From positions 8,811,999 through 8,875,998 of the forward strand of contig NC_060956.1 of NCBI RefSeq assembly GCF_910589235.1: 64,000 nt of DNA, read 5' to 3'. Origin of the DNA: Vespa crabro (Eukaryota > Arthropoda > Insecta > Hymenoptera > Vespidae). The stretch's first letter is position 1, and each line of letters opens with the position of its first letter. A program made the position numbers and the translations under genes. The notes under the pieces are model-generated. The model worked only from the letters and a program-made list of their open reading frames with translations. It searched no databases and was not told where the DNA came from. Shown here in pieces: positions 12,001 through 24,800 of the stretch.

Positions 12001-12846
12001 GGACTTTCTTCAATCGTATGGATCACGTTCTTTTTTTTTTTATTGAACTTGTTCCAATTTACATTTATTCGCCGTTTTGCTCCGATCCGTTTTTACGGTT
12101 CGTTTTTTCCTTCTTCGATGTATGCTAAAACGTCCATTTACTAAAAAGGTATATTCTTAAGGAAGAAGAGAAAAAAGAAAAGATGAATCTAGATAAATGC
12201 CAATCTACGAAAAAAATTTATCACAAATATTGTACATAATGAAGATATTAATATGAAAAGTAATATAAACGAAAAGAGAAAGGGGTGTCCTATAAGCGAC
12301 CAAATCACCCGTGTAAATTTATTCAAATATATCAATCACGAATAATCGATTGTTTTGGAATACCATTGTCTTCTATTTTAAATACGGTCAATACAAAGGC
12401 TCTTCACGTTCCAATATGTTTCCTATAAAAATGATTCAAATTTAAAGTTGCAGCTTGCCAAAATAGTCCAGTGACAAGCATAGTGGAGATGGATTACCTC
12501 GTAATACTTAAATATCTGCTAGATGTTGAGTCTACGAGTTCAGATATTTCTTCATCCTTCGCCACATTGCGTGCCGTATGACTTTAACGCAAGCTTTACA
12601 TAACTCGAAATTCTGTTATCGATTCTGTTTATCGAGACAGTGTTGGGTAAGTGTAAAATAAAAAAAGAAAAAAACATAATGTATAAAAAAAAATCCGAAA
12701 AATTTTCTCGAATAAATATAACGAAATGTGACCTTCCCCAACGTTGGACGTCATAATTAAAAGATACCTTTTCTGTTAATTAATTTTTCTACATAGGAGA
12801 AATATTTAACATTCAATTTAAAACGAAACGTCCAGTTCTTACGTAG
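9055..12846. other. Intronic stretch
   Basis: AT-rich intron with short GA/CT patches (10030, 10740). One weak exon candidate, 10420-10518, is listed separately. A CA/CG-rich patch lies at 11400-11450. I saw nothing else I can support. Confidence 0.5.
10420..10518 (+). CDS. Candidate cassette exon of the Musashi-family gene (weak)
   Basis: A 99-nt segment between GCTTATCAG and TTTG|GTAAAA. In phase 1 it is open across its whole length and ends in phase 1 (TTT G|GT), so it could be included between the phase-1 exons without shifting the frame. It encodes RMKDDESCGDDSKHKRTR then WVVATPKRAGGRNF. GC content is above the surroundings. The acceptor has a poor pyrimidine tract and no homology is recognised, so it may be coincidence. 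Confidence 0.25.
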
Positions 12847-12951
12847 ATCTCTTGACCGGAAGTTACGAAAATGTTCACAGACGCATGGCTGGCAAACTCA
12901 GTGGTCCTTCGTCAAGCAAAGCGTCGACTGCCTCTACCCCCATTCCATTAG
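12847..12951 (+). CDS. Candidate cassette exon of the Musashi-family gene
   Basis: A 105-nt segment from the acceptor CCAGTTCTTACGTAG to the donor CCATTAG|GTATTG. In phase 1 it reads (D)-LLTGSYENVHRRMAGKLSG and PSSSKASTASTPIPL, then hands one base to the next codon, matching the phase of the neighbouring exons. The Ser/Thr/Pro-rich half and its GC content look coding. A competing acceptor TGTTCACAG at 12880 would give a shorter 71-nt exon that does not preserve frame. The exact start is therefore uncertain. Confidence 0.4.
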
Positions 12952-15900
12952 GTATTGCCATAACATCAAATAAGTGTAAAAAAAATCGGCACACGCGTAC
13001 GCAACAAAAATCTCTCTCACACACATACACACACACGTATAAATGCACATGTCTACATGCATCGCACGTATATGTAATTACACCTACACAAATTAAGCTC
13101 GAGAAGGAATATCTTTGAAAAAGAAAATTTGTATAAAGCGAAGCTTTGCAACAAATATTTCTGAAAGCATTTTTGTGCTCGTCGAAGATATTGAGTGACA
13201 GAAATACAAGATAAAAAGAAATTACAAAAACAAGAAGAAATAAAAATAAATAAAATAAAGATAAAAACTAAAACACACTAAATTATATTAAAACAAAAAG
13301 AAATTGAGAGAAAGTGATATGAAAATAAACGTAGAGCGTTCTTATTCGGAAAGCAGCCGTACTGAAAACTTGATCGCTCTTTCTCTCGTTATTCTGTTCA
13401 TCCTTCTATTTCCTTTCTCTCTTTTTCTCTTCTTTAGATGTATGTATGCACATACAATATTGGCTACATTACCATGTTGAGAAAAGTGAAAAAGTGAATA
13501 GTAAAGGAAATGCACGTCCAAATCTAGTATACCCACTGGCAAGGCTACGCATTCTCCTTTGAATTAAAAGCGACGCGGAAGGATTAATTGTATTAATTTG
13601 CATTTGAGAAAAAGGCGCGTTTTCTGTTAATTAATGCTTAGATTTTAACATTTTCATATGGCATCCGGCACGTGTACTAAAGAAAGAACTTCCTTATTTT
13701 TATTTAAACGTCTAGAAAACACATTCGGATGCAGATTTAATAACGTTATTTCATAAAAATACCGTATCCTAGAGGCGATACGCAAACATATCTCTATTTT
13801 CATCAGTCTCGTTCGATCGATGAGGAAAGCTCGATCGAATTAGGTATGTCAAATCACGGCAGCCTTGCCAGCAGCCATTTATTATTCAATATCTTCCATA
13901 GAAAGTATAGCGGAAACTTGTATCGAAAACATTTTTAACCTTTGTCGTTGTGCGTGTGTGAGGGGAGGGAAAGTAGCAAGATAAATATAAATCTATGAAG
14001 CACATACAACAATAGATTTGTAGTAGGTTTCAAAGGTAGTTGTTTTTGCGAAAATAATGCCATAAAGTTGAGAAGCCAATTTCCGCAAAAGAATTTCACA
14101 TAGAGAAGATTTAAATTTTAAATAATAATTGTACACACCCTGATCACGGTCCTTATATCTTCCTATACGAATAACTCGTTCTTCATGTCTTCCTTTAATT
14201 AAAACTCCCTTCCACACCTGTTCCATCTATCCTTCGTTAAAAACGAAAAAAATATAATTGAAGAAACCAATGACGTTTCTTATTCTATTTTTCCGTGACA
14301 CTACTCCTTTTATCACCCCTTTTATCTATTTCTCTCTTTCTCTTGTAGATGTTGATCTTTGTAGTGGTTGAAATGTAGTCACGTTCTATGTAATCTCTAT
14401 AAACTAAACACCTTAATCGAAAACATTTAGCTTAGGTCGTCTAGATATAAACGATAGAGGCGTTTCTGTGTGTTTGAACCGAAGCATCCTGCCGATGCCT
14501 AATAAGTCGACCATGAATGCGTTTCTGGCAGTTTGCCATTAGGATTTTAGCAAGTTTAATTCAGTTCAATTTCACTAAGTTTGTAAGTTCAATCGATAAA
14601 GTGGAATTATTAGAATATTTATATTATATTGACTAGATAGAACATGGATGTATACATGTACAAATTTACGTACAGAGATTTGTTCCTTTTTCGTTCTCTG
14701 TTTTAATAAGCAAAACGCTTCATTGAATTTTAAAGAATTCTTATCTTTTCATTTTGAATTAAAATATATATTACATCTATCGTACGAATGTAGATGAAAT
14801 GTTGCTAACGCGAACATCAAGTGATCGACAGAAATTTCGAAAATTTTAAAAAGGATCGTCAGGATGTCGATGTCCGGACACATCCATCTTTAATCCAAAG
14901 CAAATTAAATAATACTAATCATAAAGTAAGGAATCCGCCAGATTAGGCGAAAGTAACAATGTAAGAAAGAGAGTACCAAACCTCGTAGAAAAAGATAAAT
15001 AACTGTATTGTAACGAACCGCCCAAAGATCATTGGCAGAAATTGTGCTTTTTCTGACACGTCCTTCTCTCATGTTTTCTTAGCTATAAATGCCTGTCCAA
15101 TATCCGATATTTCTCTCTTCTGTTACCCTGTGATATATACCGAGGAAACGAAAGAGCAAGAACATTCTGCTATATTTTAATTTCGACATCGAAGAAATTT
15201 CGAAAAAAATGTACATCCATTTTATGCTACAGAGAAAAAATGTTCACCTTGCTCTTGTTTGCTAACTTCTTACGAGTCATATTCATTCCCAAACATATTC
15301 AACCCTCTCTTTCTCCTTATGGCATATCATAATTCACGAAAAGCTGTGATTCGATTTCTGTTCTGTTTTCGAGTTGTCGTTTTTGAAAGAGTGACCGAGG
15401 CGATCTCCCAACAGAAGAGATCAAATGTTTTGAAATATAATTAACTTTAAAGGTCACGTCGAATTACTTGTGTAATAACAAAGGACGACGACCATGTTGT
15501 CCGTCCTTATCCCCTCCATGAAGCTAAGGATATTATATCAATCAAAAAAATTCATTCGAAGCAGCTATCAGATTACAATCGCTTAAATGAATTATTTCGC
15601 TAGAGCGAAGGCCAACTTGAAGAAATCGATAAGAAAAGGAAAACGATAAAAAAAAAAATCATAAATAATTAAGAATTGCGCAAGACGATTATTATGTCGC
15701 AGGGAGAATATGCAGAAGTCAAGAGGCCGCATATCTATCCTGAGCTTATACATTTGTTAATAACACTTAATGCTTTAAAAAAACGATATTATTGATACTT
15801 TTATGCGCAGCTATAGTTCGTTCGCGTTAACGTCACCGTAAAAAAGAAATTACATCATGAATGATCATAATAATATAATAATAGCATGGCATATCTACCA

Positions 15901-16641
15901 TGCACAGCACAAGTTCATTCCAGAACTTATTCTCTGTTTCTTTTTTACGTTCGTAAATGATCCTTATCGAAGAAGTTCTTTATCACCGTCAATCAAAATA
16001 ATATTTATGGATATATTTTGTTGGCATGTAACATATAAAATTAACGGCGCGGTTAACGTTATCGAGCTATGGTCTGATTGTTGCTATTCGTAAGATTGTT
16101 GTTATATCGCTGTGATCGCGCGTGGGATTGGATAAAATATATTGCCCAAAATAACGAATCAACTTTACCGATCGACTCTTTTCCATTTTTTGTGATTTAC
16201 GCGACGTTATTCCTTATTCACCAACGCGATTAGCAAATTCTGACTTTCCGAGAATACTCGAAAAACTCCTTTCTTTTTTATCGATCACTACGGCTAAATT
16301 AAGTGATAAACAGGAAACATTGGATATATATATATATATATGTATTTACTATATACCGTCCAAGATGATAACGCAATGTTTATATCAAACTTGCAAGTCT
16401 TTTGAAGTTTTGAAATTAATCAATTATTTGTCTATCTATAAATATCTATCGATAGTAATTGTGCATCTCACATATTACGTCAAAATCTATACTTCCAATT
16501 ATATTTTCGGCGTCTCAGAAAAATTATATCGATAACATTTCAGTTTGCGTCAATTATCTCGCTTCTCTCGGTTGTTTATACAAATTTCTTAGGTAATCAT
16601 TTCGAGTTTTCTCGCACAGAAAGTTTCAAATGTATCGTAAT

Positions 16642-16648
16642 TCATATA

Positions 16649-16685
<37 letters not shown>
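16642..16685. repeat. (TA)n microsatellite
   Basis: Almost pure TA dinucleotides. Confidence 0.9.
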
Positions 16686-16687
<2 letters not shown>

Positions 16688-17676
16688 TTCTCACGATACG
16701 TAGCGCTCATTTTAAACGCGTTGGCGAAAAGAATAACTTTGGCATTTAATTATTAATTTGTTGAATGATCGGTAAAAGTTTGGGCGATTTATCATGAATT
16801 CATGATTACCAACTAGATGACGAAAATTAGATTAAAAGGAAAACAAAAATAACAAAACGCGAAAGTTTTGTAAACGTTTAATGGGTACTCGATAACATAA
16901 TGCTTGATGTCCATCGGAAATCATTCTGGAGCTAAATGAGAGAATAAGTTTATTTACATGTGCGTACATATTAACGACACAGTGTAATGATTTGCTGAAG
17001 CTCTATTATTATAACAACTAAGAATTATAAATAATGAATGTCTGTAATAAATAAAAAAACCACGCAAACAAGAGAGGACTATATTAAGAGGAAATGAAAC
17101 TTCCATGATTTCTTGTGCTGGAAGAATTACAACGATCGGTAGAGTAAGAACTTTATAGTTCTGAAATTCTTTTTTTCCATTACAATAAAAAAAAAAGAAA
17201 AGCAAATAGGAAAAAGTAATCGAATTCTTCCGGTACAAAGTATATAACGGAATCTTTCAGTCAGAAATAGTTATTATGAGCTAGGTGTCACAGCACGATT
17301 GGTATGATATGAAAGAAAACGAAAAAATCTGATCATTTGTCAGCTTTTCTCTTACCAACAATAACAACACACTAAACAAATAAGATCGTACTCACAATTT
17401 CTAAGGATCATTATCATAGGAATAAGAAACTGTTCTAAAGTAATACGTTAAAAGTCGCTTACACGTCAAAAAAAGAAGAAACAGTTTTATTGACTAATAA
17501 AATCACCAAAAAGGAATCACTTGGACAGAACAATAAGTTAAATATCGTAAATCGTACACGAGTTATATTGTTTTTATATCTCAATACGTAATTTTAGAAC
17601 AGTTTATGTATTCCACTATTTCCTCGCTTTCTGTATAAAGTATTTATCGGTTAAATATTTTAAAGTTGTAATCTTG

Positions 17677-18144
17677 TTAAAAAATGGAAGAAGTATACAT
17701 TATGTAAGATTGGTGATATCTCTTGTTGGGTAGGAGCGGTTGTGTACCGCGCAGTGGGGCCAAGGGTGGGTCGAGTGTCCGTGAGCCCCAGCGGGGGTTG
17801 CACCGGTAAGCTTCAACCCCAAAGTGCCAGGTTGTTCCACCAAGTTCTCGTGTTCTCGCTCGTGTTGACGGTAACCGTAATCCGTAGTACGTAGTACGTA
17901 CCCACTTTCCATGCATATACACACAGTCAACACTAAGGGTATCCCAAATGCCATTGCATCGGGATTGCCAGTCACCATTTTCGTACTCGAAGAACACGCA
18001 CCCAAGATACCGAAAGTCGTTGTTACGCGAACAAGTAGTGAGAGGTGCATGCAGTTTCTTCCTAAGTAAATTGATAGTAAACTTTCTACTTTGATTCGTT
18101 CCATCTTGTATCTGAAACTTTGTTATACCATCATCGAAATACAC
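17677..18144 (-). other. GC-rich island with open minus-strand frames; possible mobile-element or gene fragment
   Basis: This block has far higher GC than its flanks; the 17735-17860 segment is the extreme. On the minus strand two overlapping frames are open for 134 and 155 codons. The longer one contains YLGCVFFEYENGDWQSRCNG and later RTLDPPLAPLRGTQPLLPNK. I recognise no domain. No convincing terminal repeats or target-site duplication are visible at the edges. It could be a degenerate mobile element, a nested exon on the opposite strand or horizontally acquired DNA. The open frames alone do not prove coding, since GC-rich DNA has fewer stops. Confidence 0.35.
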
Positions 18145-18573
18145 TTTCCACTATTTAATAATTTTAAATAATTAAAATCAAAAGTTTTTCTTATTATTAC
18201 TACAAACTCTCTTATCGATCGTAAGATAATGTATCCTACATGAAAAATGATACTCATCACTATGATCTTAAAATTCGGATAAACTTGTCTATTATTGTTT
18301 ATAAATACTTATTAATCACGAGATTTCTCGGAAACACAATATCATTCGATCGTTCTGCCTTGAAAAATGTTTGTTAAAATATATTAAAATTTAGGGCAAC
18401 ACTCTTGACAAAATAACACATACATAAATAAAAAAATATCAACATTTATACGTTCCACCTTATATACGTACTTAATTGATTGGATACGAGTCGTTTGCCG
18501 TTGTTGCCAATTAGTTATCTTAGGTACCCTTAGCTCGAGCATTGTTGACGATAGTATTTTATTAAATTTTTCG

Positions 18574-18690
18574 TTATATATAATATATATATATATAATA
18601 TATATAATATATATAATATATATAATATATATAATATATATAATATTATATAACATATATATATATATATATAATAATAATATTATATGT
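18574..18690. repeat. (TATAA/TA)n microsatellite
   Basis: Repeats of ATATATAAT, a roughly 9-nt unit, repeated several times and ending in a pure TA run. Confidence 0.9.
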
Positions 18691-20801
18691 AATATTCTCT
18701 TATGGAATGCCTAGGATACAAAACGTCGAATGTTAGTTGTGCATCCATTTTGTTCGTTGTTCCTCCCGAGCGGTTTATCATTACCTTGATGAAAATCAAA
18801 CGTACGTTAGCGATACTGTCAACTCGCGCGAAGAGAAAAAAAATAAAAGATCAAAAGCATAGGAAATGCATATGAAGCTGATGGACTCAGAAATACGCGA
18901 GCAAGTAATTACACTGAGTAAACGTTAGCCCCGTAAGATCGTTCATCCTTTGACGAATCGTTTTATCTTTATCGAAGTCGCTGTTCTACTTGTTTAATGT
19001 GATTGGATTTTCAGATGAAATTTATGTTATATAAATAAAATGTTTTTCGCTCGAGTCTTTAAAAATATCGTTAACCTTATTATTCCTAGATCTCTTTTTG
19101 ATATTTTCGGATATGCATTTTGAGAAAATGATAATGTAAAATATTGTATAATGCATTATAGTTCTGTTTTTAATCCGTTATGAAGGTATTTTTTTGTTGA
19201 AAATATAGAACCTAACGAATGAAGTGTCATTATCGGACTCTTGTACGTCGCGCAATCAATTAGGAAAACATAATAAATGAAATCACTCAAGAAACGGGCA
19301 GATCGATTTTTCCACTTTCGCAATGCATAATTTCGTTCGTTTGAGAGCTACGATCGTGCGCGGTACTTGACCAGATGGAATTTTAATTACGAAGATAATT
19401 AATGTTTCAGGTAAAAATTGCGATTCGTACAGGGTAAGTATCGAAGAAGCGATTTAAGGATTGTAGGCTTGTGAAATTCAGTAGAATCTTTGGATATTTC
19501 TTCTATCCACCTGTTTATATAACCTGTACATACCCTATTGTTCTGAGTAGCTATCAATTTTCATTCAATATAAATAACAAAAATTATTCGGATCTTTCAA
19601 TTAAACTGGAAATTTTCATATTTGACGAATAATAATTGAAAGCTGATACTTTTCGCTTCTTCGATGCTTGCTAAAAATTTGATCATTAAACGATCAATAA
19701 AAATAAGACGATAAACACGTTATTAAATTTCTCCAAAAATTTTTTTCCCGTCTATATTACATAAAGTACACCAAATAATGTAATACCTTTCATTGAAAAC
19801 AAGTCTACTTACATATATAAATATCGTACGTCTCTTCTTTCTAGTATATAGAATAGCACACAAGTAACGTAATAAGAGAGATTGATTACTGTGTTAATAT
19901 GTACACAAAACCACACGCATATATATACACGTACACACAAAACAGAAAACCTGTATCTCGTACTCGTGTTGGATGACTGCCTAGCTCATAGTAACTAGTT
20001 ACTTCCAGAACTTCCACTTTTATTATTCGTATGAGTACTTCAGCCTAATGCTATTATTAGTTTTCACTAGAACTTAGCCCAACGTCTTTTATTAGACCCG
20101 TTTGAAGGGGCGTAAATCGAAAGATTTTTCTGCGTCTGTATAATACGTAGCATAGAAAGAAAGCAAAAGTACTTCCAGATCCTTTTCCGATCCGAATGAT
20201 TGTGCAATCCGTGGAAAGGACTTTCCATCGATGGAAAAATAAAGTACTCGCCGGTATATTCTTCGCTACGCGTACCCTCGTATCTAACTTTCAGAAATTC
20301 GTACGTTTTCAAAATACAACTTGTTATTTAATAAGTGAGCGTTCTGCATGCTTTCGCGTTTCTCTGAGAATGCGCGTAGTTCTAGTGAAAACTGAAGTCG
20401 GTTGAAACATGAAGAAGCGCTCCTGTCTTTTTCTCTCTCTTTTTTTTTCTTATTTCTTTCATTTTTACGTAACCCATAGTAACAAAAATCGTCTTTCACG
20501 ATTATTCTGCGGAAGATACTTTACGTTGTTAGTAAACCGTTCGTTCAACGTACAACGTGTCTTTTTTCTTTCTTTCTTTCTTTTTTTGGAATCTTCTTTT
20601 CTTTATCAGTAGTCAATTTTTATTTCCTTTTATAAAATCTTTCCGTTTGGACGGACATGTCTTTATTCTCACAACATGAGTCGCTTCATTGAATCTCGAA
20701 AGTCGTTTTCTACGAGCTATGGGTCTACCTCTATGCCAGTTCGTATACACAAAAGAAATAGGATAAACGAATTTCGAGTTGAATTACGCAAAGTAAAATA
20801 G

Positions 20802-20882
20802 GAGGGGACACAAGCCAAGACGGGCTGTTGCCGAGACCGATGATGAAGACTACCCCGAAGATGCAGTATCACCTAGGGGCGA
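20802..20882 (+). CDS. Candidate 81-nt cassette exon (weak)
   Basis: A GC-rich 81-nt segment between AAAATAG and GGGGCGA|GTAATC. It is open in two frames: phase 1 (GDTSQDGLLPRPMMKTTPK..) and phase 2 (RGHKPRRAVAETDDEDYPED..). The phase-2 reading has a natural-looking acidic composition, but phase 1 is what the neighbouring exons need. The acceptor lacks a pyrimidine tract. The length keeps frame. It is listed because it stands out strongly from the intron; its role is unproven. Confidence 0.25.
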
Positions 20883-21974
20883 GTAATCTACCATCTACCT
20901 AAACCTACTGTCTCTTAGATAACGTCGTCGTACATAAAGTGGTTTTTAATGTTACATCCATAGTAAACTCCTAGAACAATAATCACCACGGAATAATGAA
21001 AATTCATCGACCTTTCATTTGAGTCTCAGCAAGTATCGATAGATGAATATTTCATTTAAAACAACGACAAAAATAAATCGATCTTAGTCTTGGTCGATGA
21101 TCGTCATTCCGGAGTGATATAAGAGCGTAGAGAAATTAGATAACTCGAGCTAAATAAATTTACATAGTCTCCAATTAGAAACAGTCAGTAGTAAAATAAA
21201 ATTATTATCCGACTAACCTTTGTAATTAACGTTCGCAGTAATTAATTTAGATCGTATTAAGATAGCCAACGATGTTAATTATTTATTTCTGAGATGTTAT
21301 CGTCACGGTGAAAAACTTTGAATATTGAGAATAAATATTTTAATCAATCATTGTTTTCTATAATAATATTTTAGGAAGTTGGCCATCTTAGCCGATGCTT
21401 AGGCTATAAATACAAATTCGAATAAAAATAGAACTTCGACCGTTTCACTATAAGTATCTTATTTATAAAAAATGTTTCTTGAGTGTCGTTTAAGTTGAAT
21501 TTAAGTGGTCATAGAGAAAGTAGTCAATGGGCGTCCTTAAAGGACCGACAACAATCTAATCGTTCCTTCAATGTCGCCAATTTATAGAAAAATAGATCAA
21601 TTCTCTTTAGAACAGTAGATTAGTCGGTAGATAGTACGAGAGTGAATCTTATTTTTGTATGTTATGTGTGTACTTGCAGATATGATTATCTCTCTTTATA
21701 TATATACATATACAATATATTTATATGTCCTTAATATATTGACTGCTGTACCTGCGAATAGTATCTTTTGAATTTTAGTGTACTCTTACCTACACTTCAA
21801 GATTTCTTTTCATTACGTACTGCTGGACTTAACATTAGCCAATTAGTACGCCATACTAGACTAGCGAAATGAAACACGCGTACGTAGTTTAGACTTTTTC
21901 GACATTTATAACGATATTAACATATAATTAATACATACTTACATGAATTATGTGATCATTTAGTGATATAAATG

Positions 21975-21986
21975 TGTATGTGTGTG

Positions 21987-22026
<40 letters not shown>
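21975..22026. repeat. (TG)/(TA)n microsatellite
   Basis: A short TG stretch followed by about 40 nt of TA, next to the left end of the fold-back element at 22081. Confidence 0.9.
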
Positions 22027-22080
22027 TCAATATATATACATATATCAGTGTATATATATAAATATACAGACACACACATA

Positions 22081-22952
22081 GGTTGATTATAAATTAAAGA
22101 TCAGTTGAATATCTCGTTAGGATCAATAGAATACAAATTTATTTAGAAAAATTTCATGATTTTATGTGTCAAATATTTGAAGAGTACAAAATAAATCACC
22201 TGATTTCTAGTTAAATCGAAAATTTAATAATTTTTAGTTTTTCTTATAGAAAACCTTGTATTTTTTTAATCAATTAAATAGTTAAAAAATATATATAAAA
22301 AAAATATATAGTTAATGAAATAATAATAATTAACGAAACATTAGCGTTTATAGTTATATGACCAATAATAAATATTTTCGTATGTAAGCAATCTTAATAG
22401 ACTATGAAAAAATGAAAAACATACAAAATAATCTTATAAGTTTAGATATTATCTTATTAATTAAAAATGAAAATTTTACAATTAATTTATAATAACCAAA
22501 AAAATAACAGCTTTCTTAATTCAATAAATATTCAAAATGTTAAAATTACTGCATCAAAAAATTTAATATGCTAGATCAAGTGATCTAGGTAGCCATCTAA
22601 TATGATTTTGGTTGATTAATAAATTGTGTTCTATATGATCAGTTTTACTAAGTTTAGTATTACAGTGTATGTTTACATAACATATCTCACACGTCAATAT
22701 CTCATTAAGGCTATAGTTGTTTAACAAATTTTTGATGATAATTGAATAGAATTTCTAAATAATTAAAAAAATGTAGGTTATTCCATAAAAAAAAAAACTA
22801 AAAATTATTAAATTTTCAGTTCAATCTGAAATTGGATGTTTTATTCGGTACACTTAAAATATTTGACAGATAAAATTATGAAACTTTTCCGAATATATTT
22901 TTCTCTCTTGTTCGTAATAAAAAAGATTTAACTGTCCCTTAATTTATAAGCC
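22081..22952. mobile_element. Fold-back / MITE-like element with long inverted repeats
   Basis: The left arm (about 22081-22257) and right arm (about 22772-22952) are imperfect inverted repeats. The best-matched core contains GAAAATTTAATAATTTTTAG in the left arm and its complement near 22797-22817. Matching continues outward through TTTCATGATTTTAT and TGTCAAATATTT and weakens to an outer ATAAATTAA. The roughly 500-nt interior has no ORF. TA-rich repeats flank both ends and hide any target-site duplication. This is the structure of a non-autonomous DNA transposon; the superfamily cannot be told by eye. Confidence 0.6.
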
Positions 22953-22977
22953 AGTATATATATATATATATATATAT

Positions 22978-23174
22978 ATGACAGACGAGTCATAAAATGA
23001 AAACAGATTTTTAGAAAAGTATCGTTGTTATCACTTAAACTACGAACACATATTAGTAAATATATATGTATATATCTATATATACATATATTATACATAC
23101 GTGTATTAATAGTTTAGGTGATAACAACGATAATTTTTTAAAAATCTGTTTTTATTTTATGCCACTTTTGTCAT
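22978..23174. repeat. Long near-perfect hairpin (palindromic MITE or hairpin RNA)
   Basis: The arms 22991-23041 and 23111-23161 are 51 nt each and pair with only about five mismatches, including an unbroken TATCGTTGTTATCAC core. Weaker pairing extends outward to TGACA/TGTCA at about 22979 and 23171. The 69-nt TA-rich middle can itself fold partly. It starts just after a TA run that ends the neighbouring element. It may be a palindromic MITE, or a transcribed long hairpin since it lies in a sense intron. Confidence 0.65.
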
Positions 23175-24459
23175 TGCACGAAGGTATCTAAGTATACCTT
23201 TCTAAATAACCGATTCTGGTGGCGTTTAATGATCGGCGGCCATTGCTGTATCAATCGTCCAACGTGTTGCTTCGTCAAACCCTATTTTTGTACTTTGCTT
23301 TTAATTTGGAGAACCGGGATGTTAATTCTCAGGATAATGCATGAACAAGGTCAAATGGGATTATTGACTTTTTTTATCATGGATCACCTTCGACTTATTC
23401 TTTCTTCGGATCATTTAATTTTTCCATTCGTTATCGTCTCCGAGTCGTTTAAATTAAAGACATATACGCACATGTTATGTTTCACATTTCCTTGGAAATC
23501 GAAACGTTGTTTATTAAAAAAAAAAAAGAGTACATATCGCATATCTATTTCAAATACGACATTCGATGGTATATTAAAAATTTGTTTTTCACGATCGAGA
23601 TAATCGAGATCCCGAAAAAATTCCACACGGATTTTTTACCTTCACAATTCAATACGGTCTTTTTACTCCTCTCATACCCTCACCTCATACTGTCTCGATG
23701 ACATCTTTCAAGCTTCCTTTCTAACTGGATTTCTCACGGAGTGCAATCCATATTCAGAATCTCGATCGCATTTACGTCAGCTGGAGATACACTCGAAATA
23801 GATGAACTCTTGGCCTAGATCCCTATGCGTCCGCCGTTTTCGGTGTCTGAGATGAAGAAGGGAAAGAAAGGAGAAAGAGGATGATCTTCGAACGTTATAA
23901 ACATCTTACCTCTCTTTCCTTTCTCTCTCTTTTTCTCTCTCTCTCTCCCCATCATTTTCTTTCTCTGTTTATACTTATGATAAAACAAATAACGACAAAA
24001 TTTTCCGCATTGCTAAATAATAAAAATAAAAGTTGCATACTCGCTTTATTTTAATTCTAAGTCTCTTTTTTTTCATCATTTTTCTCTTGCTTTAAGATAA
24101 AATAAAATTACAGATAGACAGTTATTACAATTATTACTATTATATATCAAGAGTTCTTGTGTATTTCCTTTGATTTTATCATTCTCAAACTAGGTTTTTC
24201 TTCTTTTTCGATTTTGCTAGTATCATTTCATTTACGGTACGCTGGATATACGAGAAAAATATGAGGGACCGGTCGAAGGAATGCGAGCAATCGTTTGTCC
24301 TCTCCTCTATCTCTTCTTTTCCTTTTTCCCTTTATCCATTTATCTATCTCTTTCTATCTTCTGCTCGTCTACGTCTCCTCTCACAGCCTATCTCTTCGAT
24401 GACATTAAACTTCCGAATAAAAACCATCGATAGAGACAGACCACACCATTAAGCGTCGT

Positions 24460-24800
24460 GATATGCCGTACAAATCACGTCGATCCACGATTTATGATCC
24501 GCTCATCCCCTCGGCGTATCGCGCGTTATCGCCAGCAACGGGCGTACACCCGAAACGATATTCCTGCATGAGAACGTCTCGTTTCAACAGCATCGAAATA
24601 CATGGCCCTTTTGCCGGTGGTGTAGGTAACTGCATATCGCGATTCAAAACGAACGCATCGATGTTCGCCTGCGTCCGCGTGGTTCTGTAATGTAGGTATA
24701 TTAAAACTTTCCTCCGGGCGTAAATCCCGAAGTTTAGCCCTTTAATAGCGTAATTAACGCGATAGTCGTGAATTCAATGCGACACGACAACGTGCAATGC
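24460..24800. other. CpG-rich, conserved-looking intronic segment
   Basis: This segment has much higher GC than its flanks and a 75-codon plus-strand ORF from 24463 with no recognised domain and no good splice pair in the gene's phase. Its downstream part holds TTTAATAGCGTAATTAACGCG-like clusters of TAAT/ATTA cores at about 24740-24762, which resemble homeodomain sites. I read it as a possible intronic regulatory element rather than an exon. Confidence 0.25.

Noticed and set aside
23229..23603. 124-codon plus-strand ORF
   Set aside because: Composition matches the intron, other frames are also open nearby, and there is no domain, signal sequence or splice fit.
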